Source: Seonamhaeicola sp. ML3 (GTDB lineage: Bacteria; Bacteroidota; Bacteroidia; Flavobacteriales; Flavobacteriaceae). Taken from it: DNA of 64,000 nt. Positions within the stretch are counted from its first letter, which is position 1. The number at the start of each line of letters is the position of its first letter. The stretch is taken from the NCBI RefSeq assembly GCF_023273855.1, contig NZ_CP096884.1, forward strand, positions 434,001 through 498,000, written 5' to 3'. Shown here in pieces: positions 44,355 through 51,185 of the stretch. The translations under genes were made by a program, and so were the position numbers. The notes under the pieces are model-generated. The model was not told where the DNA came from and made no database searches. It saw only the letters and a program-made list of their open reading frames with translations.

Positions 44355-44436
44355 TTTGTATGGTTTTTTGTAGGTTTATGTCGATTTGTAAAAATTGCAT
44401 ATTTGCCCCTGTCTGTACCGATAACCCCCCATACAA
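44355..44436. repeat. Two-part repeat, copy 2, with closing 9-bp stem
   Basis: TTGTATGGTTTTTTGTAGGT (44356-44375) and GATAACCCCCCAT (44420-44432) repeat copy 1. Here the ends TTTGTATGG (44355-44363) and CCATACAAA (44428-44436) are exact complements, so the whole unit can close as a hairpin of about 80 nt. Confidence 0.7.
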
Positions 44437-44713
44437 AACTCTGGTATTAAATCTTTTGGAATACCCCCTGCATATCCAAATTCAACATTTTAAAACAGCT
44501 CGAATTTTGGAATGTTTTCCATAATAAAAATCTTAATAAATAAGAATGTTATCATAAAACAATTAACGTGCTATTTTTAGATTATAGCCTAATTGCAATA
44601 CAGGCAAAAAATAATACTTCACAAAAAAAAAGACATAAAAATATACTAAATATACCTACCCTAAAATTAGTACATTAATTAGGTTTTTTGTATATTTATT
44701 ATAAATAAAAAAA

Positions 44714-44742
44714 GCCTTGAAGTATTACGAGTACTACAAGGC
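44714..44742. repeat. Strong hairpin upstream of ardA
   Basis: GCCTTGAAGTAT pairs with GTACTACAAGGC with two mismatches. On the minus strand it is followed by TTTTTTT and would be a good intrinsic terminator, although no minus-strand gene ends here. On the plus strand it lies 39 bp before the ardA ATG and may act in its leader. Confidence 0.6.
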
Positions 44743-44781
44743 ATATCAAAAAATGTTTAACGCTAATTAAAATTTAATGAC

Positions 44782-45303
44782 ATGACAAATGTACAAATTT
44801 ATGTTGGTACTTATGCCAAGTACAACAATGGAAGCATTTACGGAAAATGGTTCAAATTAAAAGATTATTCTGATTATCTGGAACTGCAAAAAGCAATTAA
44901 AGAATATCATAAGGACGAGGAAGACCCAGAGTTTATGATTCAAGATTACGAATGTTCTGAAATAATAGAAAGTTTAGGGTTAATTAGTGAGTGCCATATT
45001 TCTAAAGAAATATATGAAATCATTGAAGAAATTGAAGATTGTTGTTATGAAGAAGAAATAGTTGAAGCTTATATTCATTGCTTTGGAGGCGCAAATAATA
45101 TTCAAGAAATTTTAGATAATGTTAATGAATCTTATTGTGGAGAGTTTTTAAGCGATGTTCAATTCACAGAGCTTCTTTTAGAAGAAATGGGGGATTTGAA
45201 ACCTGAATTACCTTCTTATATTCATATAGATTGGGAAAGAACAGCTTCGGATATTATGATGGACTATGCTAATCATAATAACCATTATTTTAGATTAATG
45301 TAA
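44782..45303 (+). CDS. ardA: Antirestriction protein ArdA
   Basis: The acidic 173-residue protein starts with VQIYVGTYAKYNNGSIYGKW and has KDEEDPEFMIQDYE, then an EAYIHCFGG motif and a C-terminal DWERTASDIMMDYANHNNHYFRL. This is ArdA, a DNA mimic that blocks type I restriction enzymes. Mobile elements carry it to survive entry into a new host. It is followed by a terminator at 45310-45334. Confidence 0.93.
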   Translation: MTNVQIYVGTYAKYNNGSIYGKWFKLKDYSDYLELQKAIKEYHKDEEDPEFMIQDYECSEIIESLGLISECHISKEIYEIIEEIEDCCYEEEIVEAYIHCFGGANNIQEILDNVNESYCGEFLSDVQFTELLLEEMGDLKPELPSYIHIDWERTASDIMMDYANHNNHYFRLM

Positions 45304-45309
45304 AATATT

Positions 45310-45334
45310 AAGCCCTCTAAATGGGGGCTTTATT
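45310..45334 (+). terminator. Rho-independent terminator after ardA
   Basis: AAGCCC (45310-45315) and GGGCTT (45325-45330) pair and are followed by TTATT. It lies 6 bp after the ardA stop. Confidence 0.6.
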
Positions 45335-45347
45335 CAACTTATAGAAA

Positions 45348-45956
45348 ATGAAAACAAGATACATAAGAGTAAGTACTGGAAATCAAAAAACGGAAAGGCA
45401 ACTTGTGAAAAAGCATCCAAACGAAGTTTTATACATTGATGTTATTAGTGGAGCTATACCGTTTAGAGAAAGACCTAAAGGAAAAGAAATATTAAAAGAA
45501 ATTGAAAAAGGCAATATTGATTACATTTCTGTACATAGTATTGATAGGCTCGGTAGGAGCTTATATGATATACTTTCTACTTTAGAAATATTAAATAAAA
45601 ATAAAATTACACTCAAAGTAGATAATTTAGGCATAGAAAGTTTAGTTGACAATAAACCTAACCATGCATTTAAATTAATTATTTCTGTTATGGCTAACAT
45701 TGCAGAAATGGAAAGAGAATCTCTCTTGGAAAGGCAAAGAGAAGGTATCGCTATTGCTAAAGCTAAAGGTGTTTATAAAGGTAGAATAAAAGGATCTGCC
45801 GAATCTGACAAACAAGTACTACACAAGTATAAAAACGTTGTTAAACAGCTTAAAAATGGGCAGTCTTTGAGAAATACAGCGAAGCTATGCGACGTTTCCT
45901 TAGGAACAGTACAAAAGGTAAAGTCTATTATGAAAAATCAAAGTATAATAACTTAA
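45348..45956 (+). CDS. Small serine recombinase (resolvase/invertase family)
   Basis: The 202-residue protein has the resolvase catalytic domain with nucleophile Ser9 in IRVSTGNQ, then DYISVHSIDRLGRSLYDIL and IAEMERESLLERQREGIAIAKAKGVYKG. A C-terminal HTH follows (GQSLRNTAKLCDVSLGTVQKVK). It probably resolves dimers or inverts a short segment. The inverted repeats at 47135-47226 are possible targets. It is separate from the large integrase at the other end. Confidence 0.92.
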   Translation: MKTRYIRVSTGNQKTERQLVKKHPNEVLYIDVISGAIPFRERPKGKEILKEIEKGNIDYISVHSIDRLGRSLYDILSTLEILNKNKITLKVDNLGIESLVDNKPNHAFKLIISVMANIAEMERESLLERQREGIAIAKAKGVYKGRIKGSAESDKQVLHKYKNVVKQLKNGQSLRNTAKLCDVSLGTVQKVKSIMKNQSIIT

Positions 45957-45970
45957 AATTTATAAGATTA

Positions 45971-46708
45971 TTATGCAGCTTTTAAATTATCCTTTTCATT
46001 ACTGTGATTCTGAAGAATAGATGTCCATCGCCTCTTAATCGTACTTAGGCTTAAAGGAACTTTCTTTTCCAATTCCTCTTGGGTCATTCCGTCCCTGTAG
46101 GCATTAATAAGTAATTGAAGATTTTTATTTAAAATCGTTTTACCTCCATCTTTATTAGTCAAATCCGATTTCTGATATGGAGTCAAATCATAATCTGGAT
46201 TCCACAGAATTGGTAAGCACTTTACACGCCCTTTAAAAACTGAAGGTTTTTCGATTATCTTATCTATAATATCTTCAATTTTTTTAAATGATTCAAGTCG
46301 CTCTTCTGTTAGCTTGAAAACATGATGAATAGGGGTATAATGATAGTAAATTTCGTTCGCTAATGCTACTAAGCAATCTTTTTTTGCTTTAGTACATATA
46401 TGATAGCCATTTAGAATCCCGTTCAAAACCCTGTAAAACCGATTTAAGGATTTTAGTCTTTTTTCTGGAAGTAATACTTGCATAAACTCAAATTGCCCTC
46501 TTAAAAATGGTTCTCCATTAAAATATTGGTTTGCTATAACTATATGCTCGTTAGAAGTGAGGACATTAAAGAATGGTTTATGATATGTTTTTATATCATT
46601 AGGCTCTACATAAGTTATTTTTATGCCAGATAAGGGTGTGCCTTTGGTAAATAGTTCATTTAATTCTTCTAAACTATTGCGTTTTGTGAGTGTTATTTTA
46701 CTTTCCAT
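45971..46708 (-). CDS. Hypothetical protein with C-terminal helix-turn-helix
   Basis: The 245-residue protein has no recognised domain over residues 1-190 (includes NGILNGYHICTKAKKDCLVALANEIYYHYTPIHHVF). A C-terminal HTH, LINAYRDGMTQEELEKKVPLSLSTIKRRW, resembles that of resolvases and sigma factors. It is convergent with the resolvase gene with a 14-bp gap and lies close to the right end of the element. It may be a DNA-binding accessory factor. Low-certainty annotation. Confidence 0.65.
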   Translation of the reverse strand: MESKITLTKRNSLEELNELFTKGTPLSGIKITYVEPNDIKTYHKPFFNVLTSNEHIVIANQYFNGEPFLRGQFEFMQVLLPEKRLKSLNRFYRVLNGILNGYHICTKAKKDCLVALANEIYYHYTPIHHVFKLTEERLESFKKIEDIIDKIIEKPSVFKGRVKCLPILWNPDYDLTPYQKSDLTNKDGGKTILNKNLQLLINAYRDGMTQEELEKKVPLSLSTIKRRWTSILQNHSNEKDNLKAA

Positions 46709-46793
46709 ATTCCTTTTGACCTTCCGTTAATTCATTGCGTAAAATTATTTTAATTTGACTTTTCTGGCAATTATGTCACAAAAAGACAAAGTT

Positions 46794-46814
46794 TCCCTAC
46801 TAAATCAGTAGGGA
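46794..46814. repeat. 8-bp perfect hairpin
   Basis: TCCCTACT, loop AAATC, AGTAGGGA. It lies 86 bp upstream of the minus-strand gene's start and is not followed by a T tract. Confidence 0.5.
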
Positions 46815-47134
46815 TTAGGGTTTAACCTGTCTTTATATTATTATATATATACTGCGTGACACCTTTCTATTTAGAAAATTTGCAATACAAACCATTCATT
46901 AAAAGACACTTAGAGACTAACCTTCGGTTGTGTAGTAAAAAAGTAGGATAAATCATAGGTGTAATCCAGAAGTGCCACGGCACCAAGAACTACCACCTAC
47001 AGATATTTTTAATAGAGGAATTTGTGCCATCTAATCTTTCTAAGATTTTTGTATTAATAAGTATTAGTACGAAATGGCACGTGGGGAGCTATATCTTTTA
47101 TATCCTTTCTCCTATTAAATAGATTTACCAAAAA

Positions 47135-47226
47135 TTGATAGGTTTAACTAAGTGGGCGCAAAATATTTAGTTTTTTTAATTAAATTAAGAATAGAGACTA
47201 AACCGCCCATAAACTAAACCTATCAA
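47135..47226. repeat. Long inverted repeat near the right end
   Basis: TTGATAGGTTTA (47135-47146) and TAAACCTATCAA (47215-47226) are exact complements. Inside them AGTGGGCG (47151-47158) and CGCCCAT (47204-47210) continue the match with gaps, and TTTAGT/ACTAAA pair further in. It could be a resolvase site or a structured RNA. Confidence 0.6.
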
Positions 47227-47339
47227 ATCAGGCTTATTAGAATTGAGCAAGTCAATTAAACTTTTGTTTAAGCCCCACCAAAGCCCAGTAAAATTGAAAT
47301 GATTAAAAAAAATATTTAGAACAATAAATTAATTGCCAA

Positions 47340-47370
47340 CAAAAAGTTTTACTGCAGGTATGAGTGCCGA
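47340..47370. other. attR: right attachment junction
   Basis: Element sequence AAAAAGTTTTACT is followed by the GC core at 47354-47355 and then the cobB codons AGGTATGAGTGCC. Together with attL this defines the element ends. Confidence 0.82.
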
Positions 47371-48010
47371 AAGTGGTGTAAAAACATTTAGGGACCATGA
47401 TGGACTTTGGGAAGGCCATGATGTTATGCAAGTAGCTTCGCCCCAAGGATTTGCAAACGACCCCGAACTGGTTTTTGATTTTTATAACCAAAGACGCCGA
47501 CAACTCTTTGAAGTTGAACCAAACAGTGCACATTACGACTTGGCTAATTTGGAATCTAATTACAACGTTTCTATAATAACCCAAAATGTGGACGATTTGC
47601 ATGAAAGGGCCGGAAGCACGAATATATTGCACCTTCATGGGGAACTATTAAAAGTTAGAAGTACTCATGATGACACCAACATTAAAGTATGGAAAACCGA
47701 TTTAGTTTTGGGGGACTATTGTGAAAAAGGACATCAATTACGCCCCCATATTGTTTGGTTTGGAGAAGATGTCCCGCTCATCAGTAAAGCTGTGGAAATA
47801 TGCGCTTCTGCCGATGTATTATTCATTATTGGAACTTCAATGCAGGTGTATCCAGCTGCTGGATTAATGCATTATATCCCCGAAAAGACGCTTGTTTTTT
47901 ATATAGACCCCAACCCTGCTCTATCTGGAAAGGAAAACATTACCGTTATTGCAGAACCTGCTACGATAGGTGTAAGACAAGCCATTACACTATTAAATGC
48001 ACTAGATTAA
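47354..48010 (+). pseudogene. cobB: Sirtuin (NAD-dependent deacylase) gene, 3' fragment
   Basis: This part encodes all of the sirtuin beyond residue 11: GMSAESGVKTFRDHDGLWEG, FYNQRRRQLF (Tyr/Arg pair of class III desuccinylases), TQNVDDLHERAG, the catalytic His in LHLHGELL, and GTSMQVYPAAGL. A TTG at 47333 in element DNA could start a hybrid protein with SFTAGMS in place of LTGAGMS. It lacks the first strand and the GAG loop, so NAD binding should fail. The gene is probably inactive while the element is present. Confidence 0.92.
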
Positions 48011-48438
48011 ATCCCTGTGTATTCACTCAATGCTTTTCCAAGACCAGTTTGTAAGGTATAGTCGAAACTTGAAATTTCAGAATCTATTTTACCTAAAATA
48101 CGCTCTATTTGCTTGTATGTTTTTTTCAATGATTTATAATAGTTTAACCAACTCATATTAGATGCATCTAAATTATAGAGTTTACACCAAGCTAGGTAAT
48201 CATCGCTTTCTATATACTCTTCCAGAGCTACAAGAGTTAAGTAAAAATTTATAAGGGGATTTTGTTCGCTAAAATGATTGAATTCATCATCAATAAGAAT
48301 ATCCCAACAGTCATCGTTAATTGTGTACCGTACCCAAAAAACATGGTTGTTGCTATCTAAACTTTTAGTCTTTCTTACATCTATTTTAAAGTCAATTAAA
48401 TATTGCTTTAATCGTTCTATTTCAGGATGTGATCTCAA
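48007..48438 (-). CDS. Hypothetical cytosolic protein
   Basis: The 143-residue protein has no signal or membrane helix. It contains HVFWVRYTINDDCWDILIDDEFNHFSEQNPLINFYLTLVALEEYIE and a helical C-terminus. I do not recognise a family. Its last codon overlaps the end of the sirtuin gene by 4 bp, and it lies 4 bp beyond the sulfatase start on the same strand side, so it belongs to the original chromosomal neighbourhood. Confidence 0.65.
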   Translation of the reverse strand: MRSHPEIERLKQYLIDFKIDVRKTKSLDSNNHVFWVRYTINDDCWDILIDDEFNHFSEQNPLINFYLTLVALEEYIESDDYLAWCKLYNLDASNMSWLNYYKSLKKTYKQIERILGKIDSEISSFDYTLQTGLGKALSEYTGI

Positions 48439-48442
48439 TAAT

Positions 48443-49927
48443 TTATTGTTTTAGCCGCCCAATTTTTCGATTGCCATTACCTGTTTTAATACCCACGTTT
48501 ATATCTCCCAGTTCCTTTCTTGCCTTTTCAACTTCTAACATTAACTCCTCAACCTTTTCTGGATAATGTTCATATACATTGTACTGTTCGCCAGGATCAC
48601 GCATCATGTTGTACAACTCTGGAGTTTCTATGGTCATTTTAATACGCTTTCCTGCATGGCCGTCGTTTCCAGGTTTTGCGTTATATGATTTCCAAGAATG
48701 CGGCAGAACTAATTTCCAGTTACCTTTTCTAAGTCCATTTAAATTATTCTTACCAAAATAGTACCATATGGTTTTCCTAGGATTTGTATTAAAATCTCCT
48801 TTAAAAAGAGAAGTAATGTCCACTCCGTCTATTTTGTTATCAGACAATTTACCTTCCGTTATTGATGCTAATGTTGGCAGTAAATCTATAGCGCAGGCTA
48901 AGTGATTGCATACAACACCTTCCGGTATATTATTAGGCCAATTGATTATAAAAGGAACTCTTTGACCGCCTTCCCAACTAGTGGTCTTTCCCTCTCTAAG
49001 TCCTCCAGAGGACCCCGCATGATTGCCAAAATTAAGCCATGGCCCATTATCTGTTGTAAAAATCACAATGGTATTATCAGTAATGCCATTTTTTTCTAAC
49101 GCTTTGTTAATTTCTCCTACCGACCAATCAATTTCCATCATAACATCGCCATAAAACCCTTGTTCACTTTTTCCTCTAAATTTATCTGAAACCCCCAGCG
49201 GAATATGCCCCATGGTATGTGGCAGGTAAACAAAAAATGGCTTCTCAGCATTTCTATTTATAAAGTCAACTGCTTTTTCAGTATAAAGTGTAGTAAGCTT
49301 ATCCTGATCTTTCATACTGGAAATGGTATCTATAACCATGTTACCTTCTATTAAAGGAAGCGGTGGCATTTTTCCTCTACCCTTATCTTCGGGAAGTTCG
49401 TGCCCATCTATATTACTATGGGGCCACATATCATTAGAATATGGCAGCCCGACATATTCATCAAAACCATGTTGTAATGGTAAAAACTCTTCTTGCCAAC
49501 CTAAGTGCCACTTGCCAAAACATGCCGTGGCGTAATCTTGTTCTTTGAACATTTCGGCAATTGTCCATTCATCTGAGTTTAAACCAACATTATGATGAGG
49601 GAATAAAGCACCAGAAAAGCCAATTCTATTTGGGTAGCAACCTGTTAATAAACCAGCTCTGGATGCCGAACAAACGGGCTGAGCAGCATAAAAATTGGTA
49701 AACGTCATGCCATTGGCAGCCATTTGATCAAGATTGGGCGTTTCAAACCCGGTGGCTCCATAACAACCTAAATCTCCATACCCCATATCATCTATAAAGA
49801 TGAGAACGACATTGGGCTTACCATTCTTTTTTTGTTTGTTGCTGTCTTTATTAGAGCTACATGAAAAAAAGACAGCAACTATTATCACCAAGATAATTAT
49901 TTGCTTGAGCCTTTTAGCAAATTGCAT
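48443..49927 (-). CDS. Sulfatase (S1 family), lipoprotein
   Basis: The 494-residue protein has a lipobox FFSCSS and the sulfatase start PNVVLIFIDDMGYGDLGCYG. The active-site motif is PVCSASRAGLLTG, where Cys is converted to formylglycine; here the usual Pro of CxPxR is Ala, an accepted variant. FGKWHLG and IVIFTTDNG complete the metal site. S1 sulfatases remove sulfate from algal or animal glycans. No carbohydrate cluster surrounds it, so the substrate is unknown. A maturation enzyme is not in the window. Confidence 0.92.
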   Translation of the reverse strand: MQFAKRLKQIIILVIIVAVFFSCSSNKDSNKQKKNGKPNVVLIFIDDMGYGDLGCYGATGFETPNLDQMAANGMTFTNFYAAQPVCSASRAGLLTGCYPNRIGFSGALFPHHNVGLNSDEWTIAEMFKEQDYATACFGKWHLGWQEEFLPLQHGFDEYVGLPYSNDMWPHSNIDGHELPEDKGRGKMPPLPLIEGNMVIDTISSMKDQDKLTTLYTEKAVDFINRNAEKPFFVYLPHTMGHIPLGVSDKFRGKSEQGFYGDVMMEIDWSVGEINKALEKNGITDNTIVIFTTDNGPWLNFGNHAGSSGGLREGKTTSWEGGQRVPFIINWPNNIPEGVVCNHLACAIDLLPTLASITEGKLSDNKIDGVDITSLFKGDFNTNPRKTIWYYFGKNNLNGLRKGNWKLVLPHSWKSYNAKPGNDGHAGKRIKMTIETPELYNMMRDPGEQYNVYEHYPEKVEELMLEVEKARKELGDINVGIKTGNGNRKIGRLKQ

Positions 49928-49938
49928 AGATGCTTCGA

Positions 49939-50529
49939 TTAGTTTTTAATAATCCTAAAAGTAAGATTTATTCTTGAATCAATTGGTCTTTTCGTTTTTG
50001 GTATTTTGTGTTTCCAAAAATGTTGTGTAGTGCCTTTCATCAACAAATAGCTACCATGTTCTAACAGTATATCGGTTCTCTTAAGATCTTTTCTTGATAC
50101 ATGCTTAAGTTGAAAGGGACGGGTCTCTCCAAACGAAACGGAAGCAATAACAGGATTTTCACCGAGTTCTTTCTCGTTATCCTGGTGCCAGTCATTACTA
50201 TCCATACCGCCTCTGTAATAATTAAGCAAGCAAGTGTTAAAAGATATACCAGACACCTCCTCGATACGTTCTTTAATAAAAGTTAACTCTTTAGTCCATT
50301 GATGAGGTCGCATTGTTATTCCAGAATATTTATATGTTTTATTGCCATCACCGTATAAAGCTGTGAGCCTGGGGACATCATAAATCTTTCCAAAAAACTT
50401 AATTTGATCTTGTTGCCAAATAATATCTGATTTTAAAGTTTGGAATAATTTATCTGCAACATCTTTAGTGAAAAAATCATTGTGCAGTTCTATATCGGCA
50501 TCAGGCAAACGGAATATTTCCTTTTTCAT
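49939..50529 (-). CDS. AlkB-family alpha-ketoglutarate-dependent dioxygenase
   Basis: The 196-residue protein has the iron-binding WHQDNEKELG (HxD), a later His in TTQHFWKHKIP, and the 2-oxoglutarate arginines in RINLTFRIIK. The motif VIASVSFGETRPFQLKH matches AlkB homologues of the ALKBH2/3 type, which repair N-alkyl lesions in DNA or RNA by oxidative demethylation. It lies 11 bp upstream of the sulfatase gene, probably by chance of operon packing. Confidence 0.93.
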   Translation of the reverse strand: MKKEIFRLPDADIELHNDFFTKDVADKLFQTLKSDIIWQQDQIKFFGKIYDVPRLTALYGDGNKTYKYSGITMRPHQWTKELTFIKERIEEVSGISFNTCLLNYYRGGMDSNDWHQDNEKELGENPVIASVSFGETRPFQLKHVSRKDLKRTDILLEHGSYLLMKGTTQHFWKHKIPKTKRPIDSRINLTFRIIKN

Positions 50530-50568
50530 TAAATATAACTTTAGACCACGATACTGAAATTATATATA

Positions 50569-51114
50569 CTAATATGATATTTTGAATTTGTTGATACACC
50601 TAACATCATTGGGGTTACTAACATTTACAACTTCAACATTATTGAAAGTAGCTCTTAAGGAAAGTACCATGCCACTATCGGAGTCCAATTCAAGTCTTTC
50701 AACAACTAAACTGCCTGTATTATTATCAGTACTAAAATACTCGGTAGTACCAACCCTATAAAACACATAGGCCGAGCCAACTGTGGCACTGGCATCATCA
50801 ATAGTATAATTTTCTTTTTCGAGATTATCAAGATCAATAAAGATGTTAAAACCTAAATCTGTACTTTCGTCTATAGTACTATGACCACCCGCTTGTACTG
50901 TAGGTTTAGCAAATCCAGCATCGGCCCTGTATGCATAAACATTATTATCTAAATCTTCAAAATTGATATTTGTGGAGCAACTCGTATTATTAGATATTGA
51001 AGCCTCTAATGAAGCCCCAATTATTATCGCCATGGGGTTGGATGGTTCGGAGCTACAGCTAATCAATAGTCCTGAAAACAGACTAATAAAACCGAGCCTA
51101 AAAAACACTTTCAT
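50569..51114 (-). CDS. Hypothetical lipoprotein
   Basis: The signal ends in LLISCSSEPS (Cys20). The rest, about 160 residues, is a beta-rich domain with INFEDLDNNVYAYRADAGFAKPTVQAGG and SLVVERLELDSDSGMVLSLRATFNNVEV. Not recognised. It is alone between AlkB and the T9SS surface protein. Confidence 0.65.
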   Translation of the reverse strand: MKVFFRLGFISLFSGLLISCSSEPSNPMAIIIGASLEASISNNTSCSTNINFEDLDNNVYAYRADAGFAKPTVQAGGHSTIDESTDLGFNIFIDLDNLEKENYTIDDASATVGSAYVFYRVGTTEYFSTDNNTGSLVVERLELDSDSGMVLSLRATFNNVEVVNVSNPNDVRCINKFKISY

Positions 51115-51185
51115 GATATAATATTTTGATTAACAACATCTTAAATATACTAAAATTTAATAAGAGGCTTTGTAAAATAATGGCA

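Larger units (their letters stand above)
43786..44781. other. 1-kb non-coding region with duplicated structured repeats
   Basis: No gene is supported in these 996 bp. They hold two copies of a two-part repeat (44115-44191 and 44356-44432), a direct repeat TTTTGCCCAAAAT (44191 and 44210), a partial third copy GGTTTTTTGTA (44682-44692) and a strong hairpin (44714-44742). The content suggests regulation, small RNAs or an origin-like function. Confidence 0.6.
46709..47332. other. Right-end non-coding region of the element
   Basis: No gene supported. Structures are an 8-bp stem TCCCTACT/AGTAGGGA (46794-46814), the palindrome GTGCC-AC-GGCAC near 46973-46984, two further GTGCCA/TGGCAC motifs near 47026 and 47074, and a long inverted repeat at 47135-47226. 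The blocks suggest recombinase or regulator binding sites. Confidence 0.55.
21087..47355. mobile_element. Integrated element of about 26.27 kb inserted in cobB by a serine integrase
   Basis: The two halves of cobB flank this region. Both junctions carry GC (21087-21088 and 47354-47355), consistent with the 2-bp overlap of serine integrases. A large serine integrase is the first gene inside the left end. The joined outer ends restore an in-frame sirtuin with no base lost. The joined inner ends give a candidate attP with arms that are inverted repeats of each other (TTTAC-T-GC-T-GTAAA at the centre). Cargo covers metal transport, a nuclease-NACHT operon, ArdA and a small resolvase. No relaxase, coupling protein or type IV secretion gene was found. 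Confidence 0.92.

Noticed and set aside
44115-44436. CRISPR array
   Set aside because: There are only two copies with a 241-bp spacing and no cas genes, which does not fit a CRISPR array.
21087-47355. Conjugative transposon (ICE)
   Set aside because: No relaxase, coupling protein or type IV secretion gene could be found in the element, so self-transfer is not supported.
47303-47638. Minus-strand open frame across attR and the sirtuin fragment
   Set aside because: It spans the integration junction, so it cannot be an ancestral gene, and it is antisense to well-recognised sirtuin motifs.
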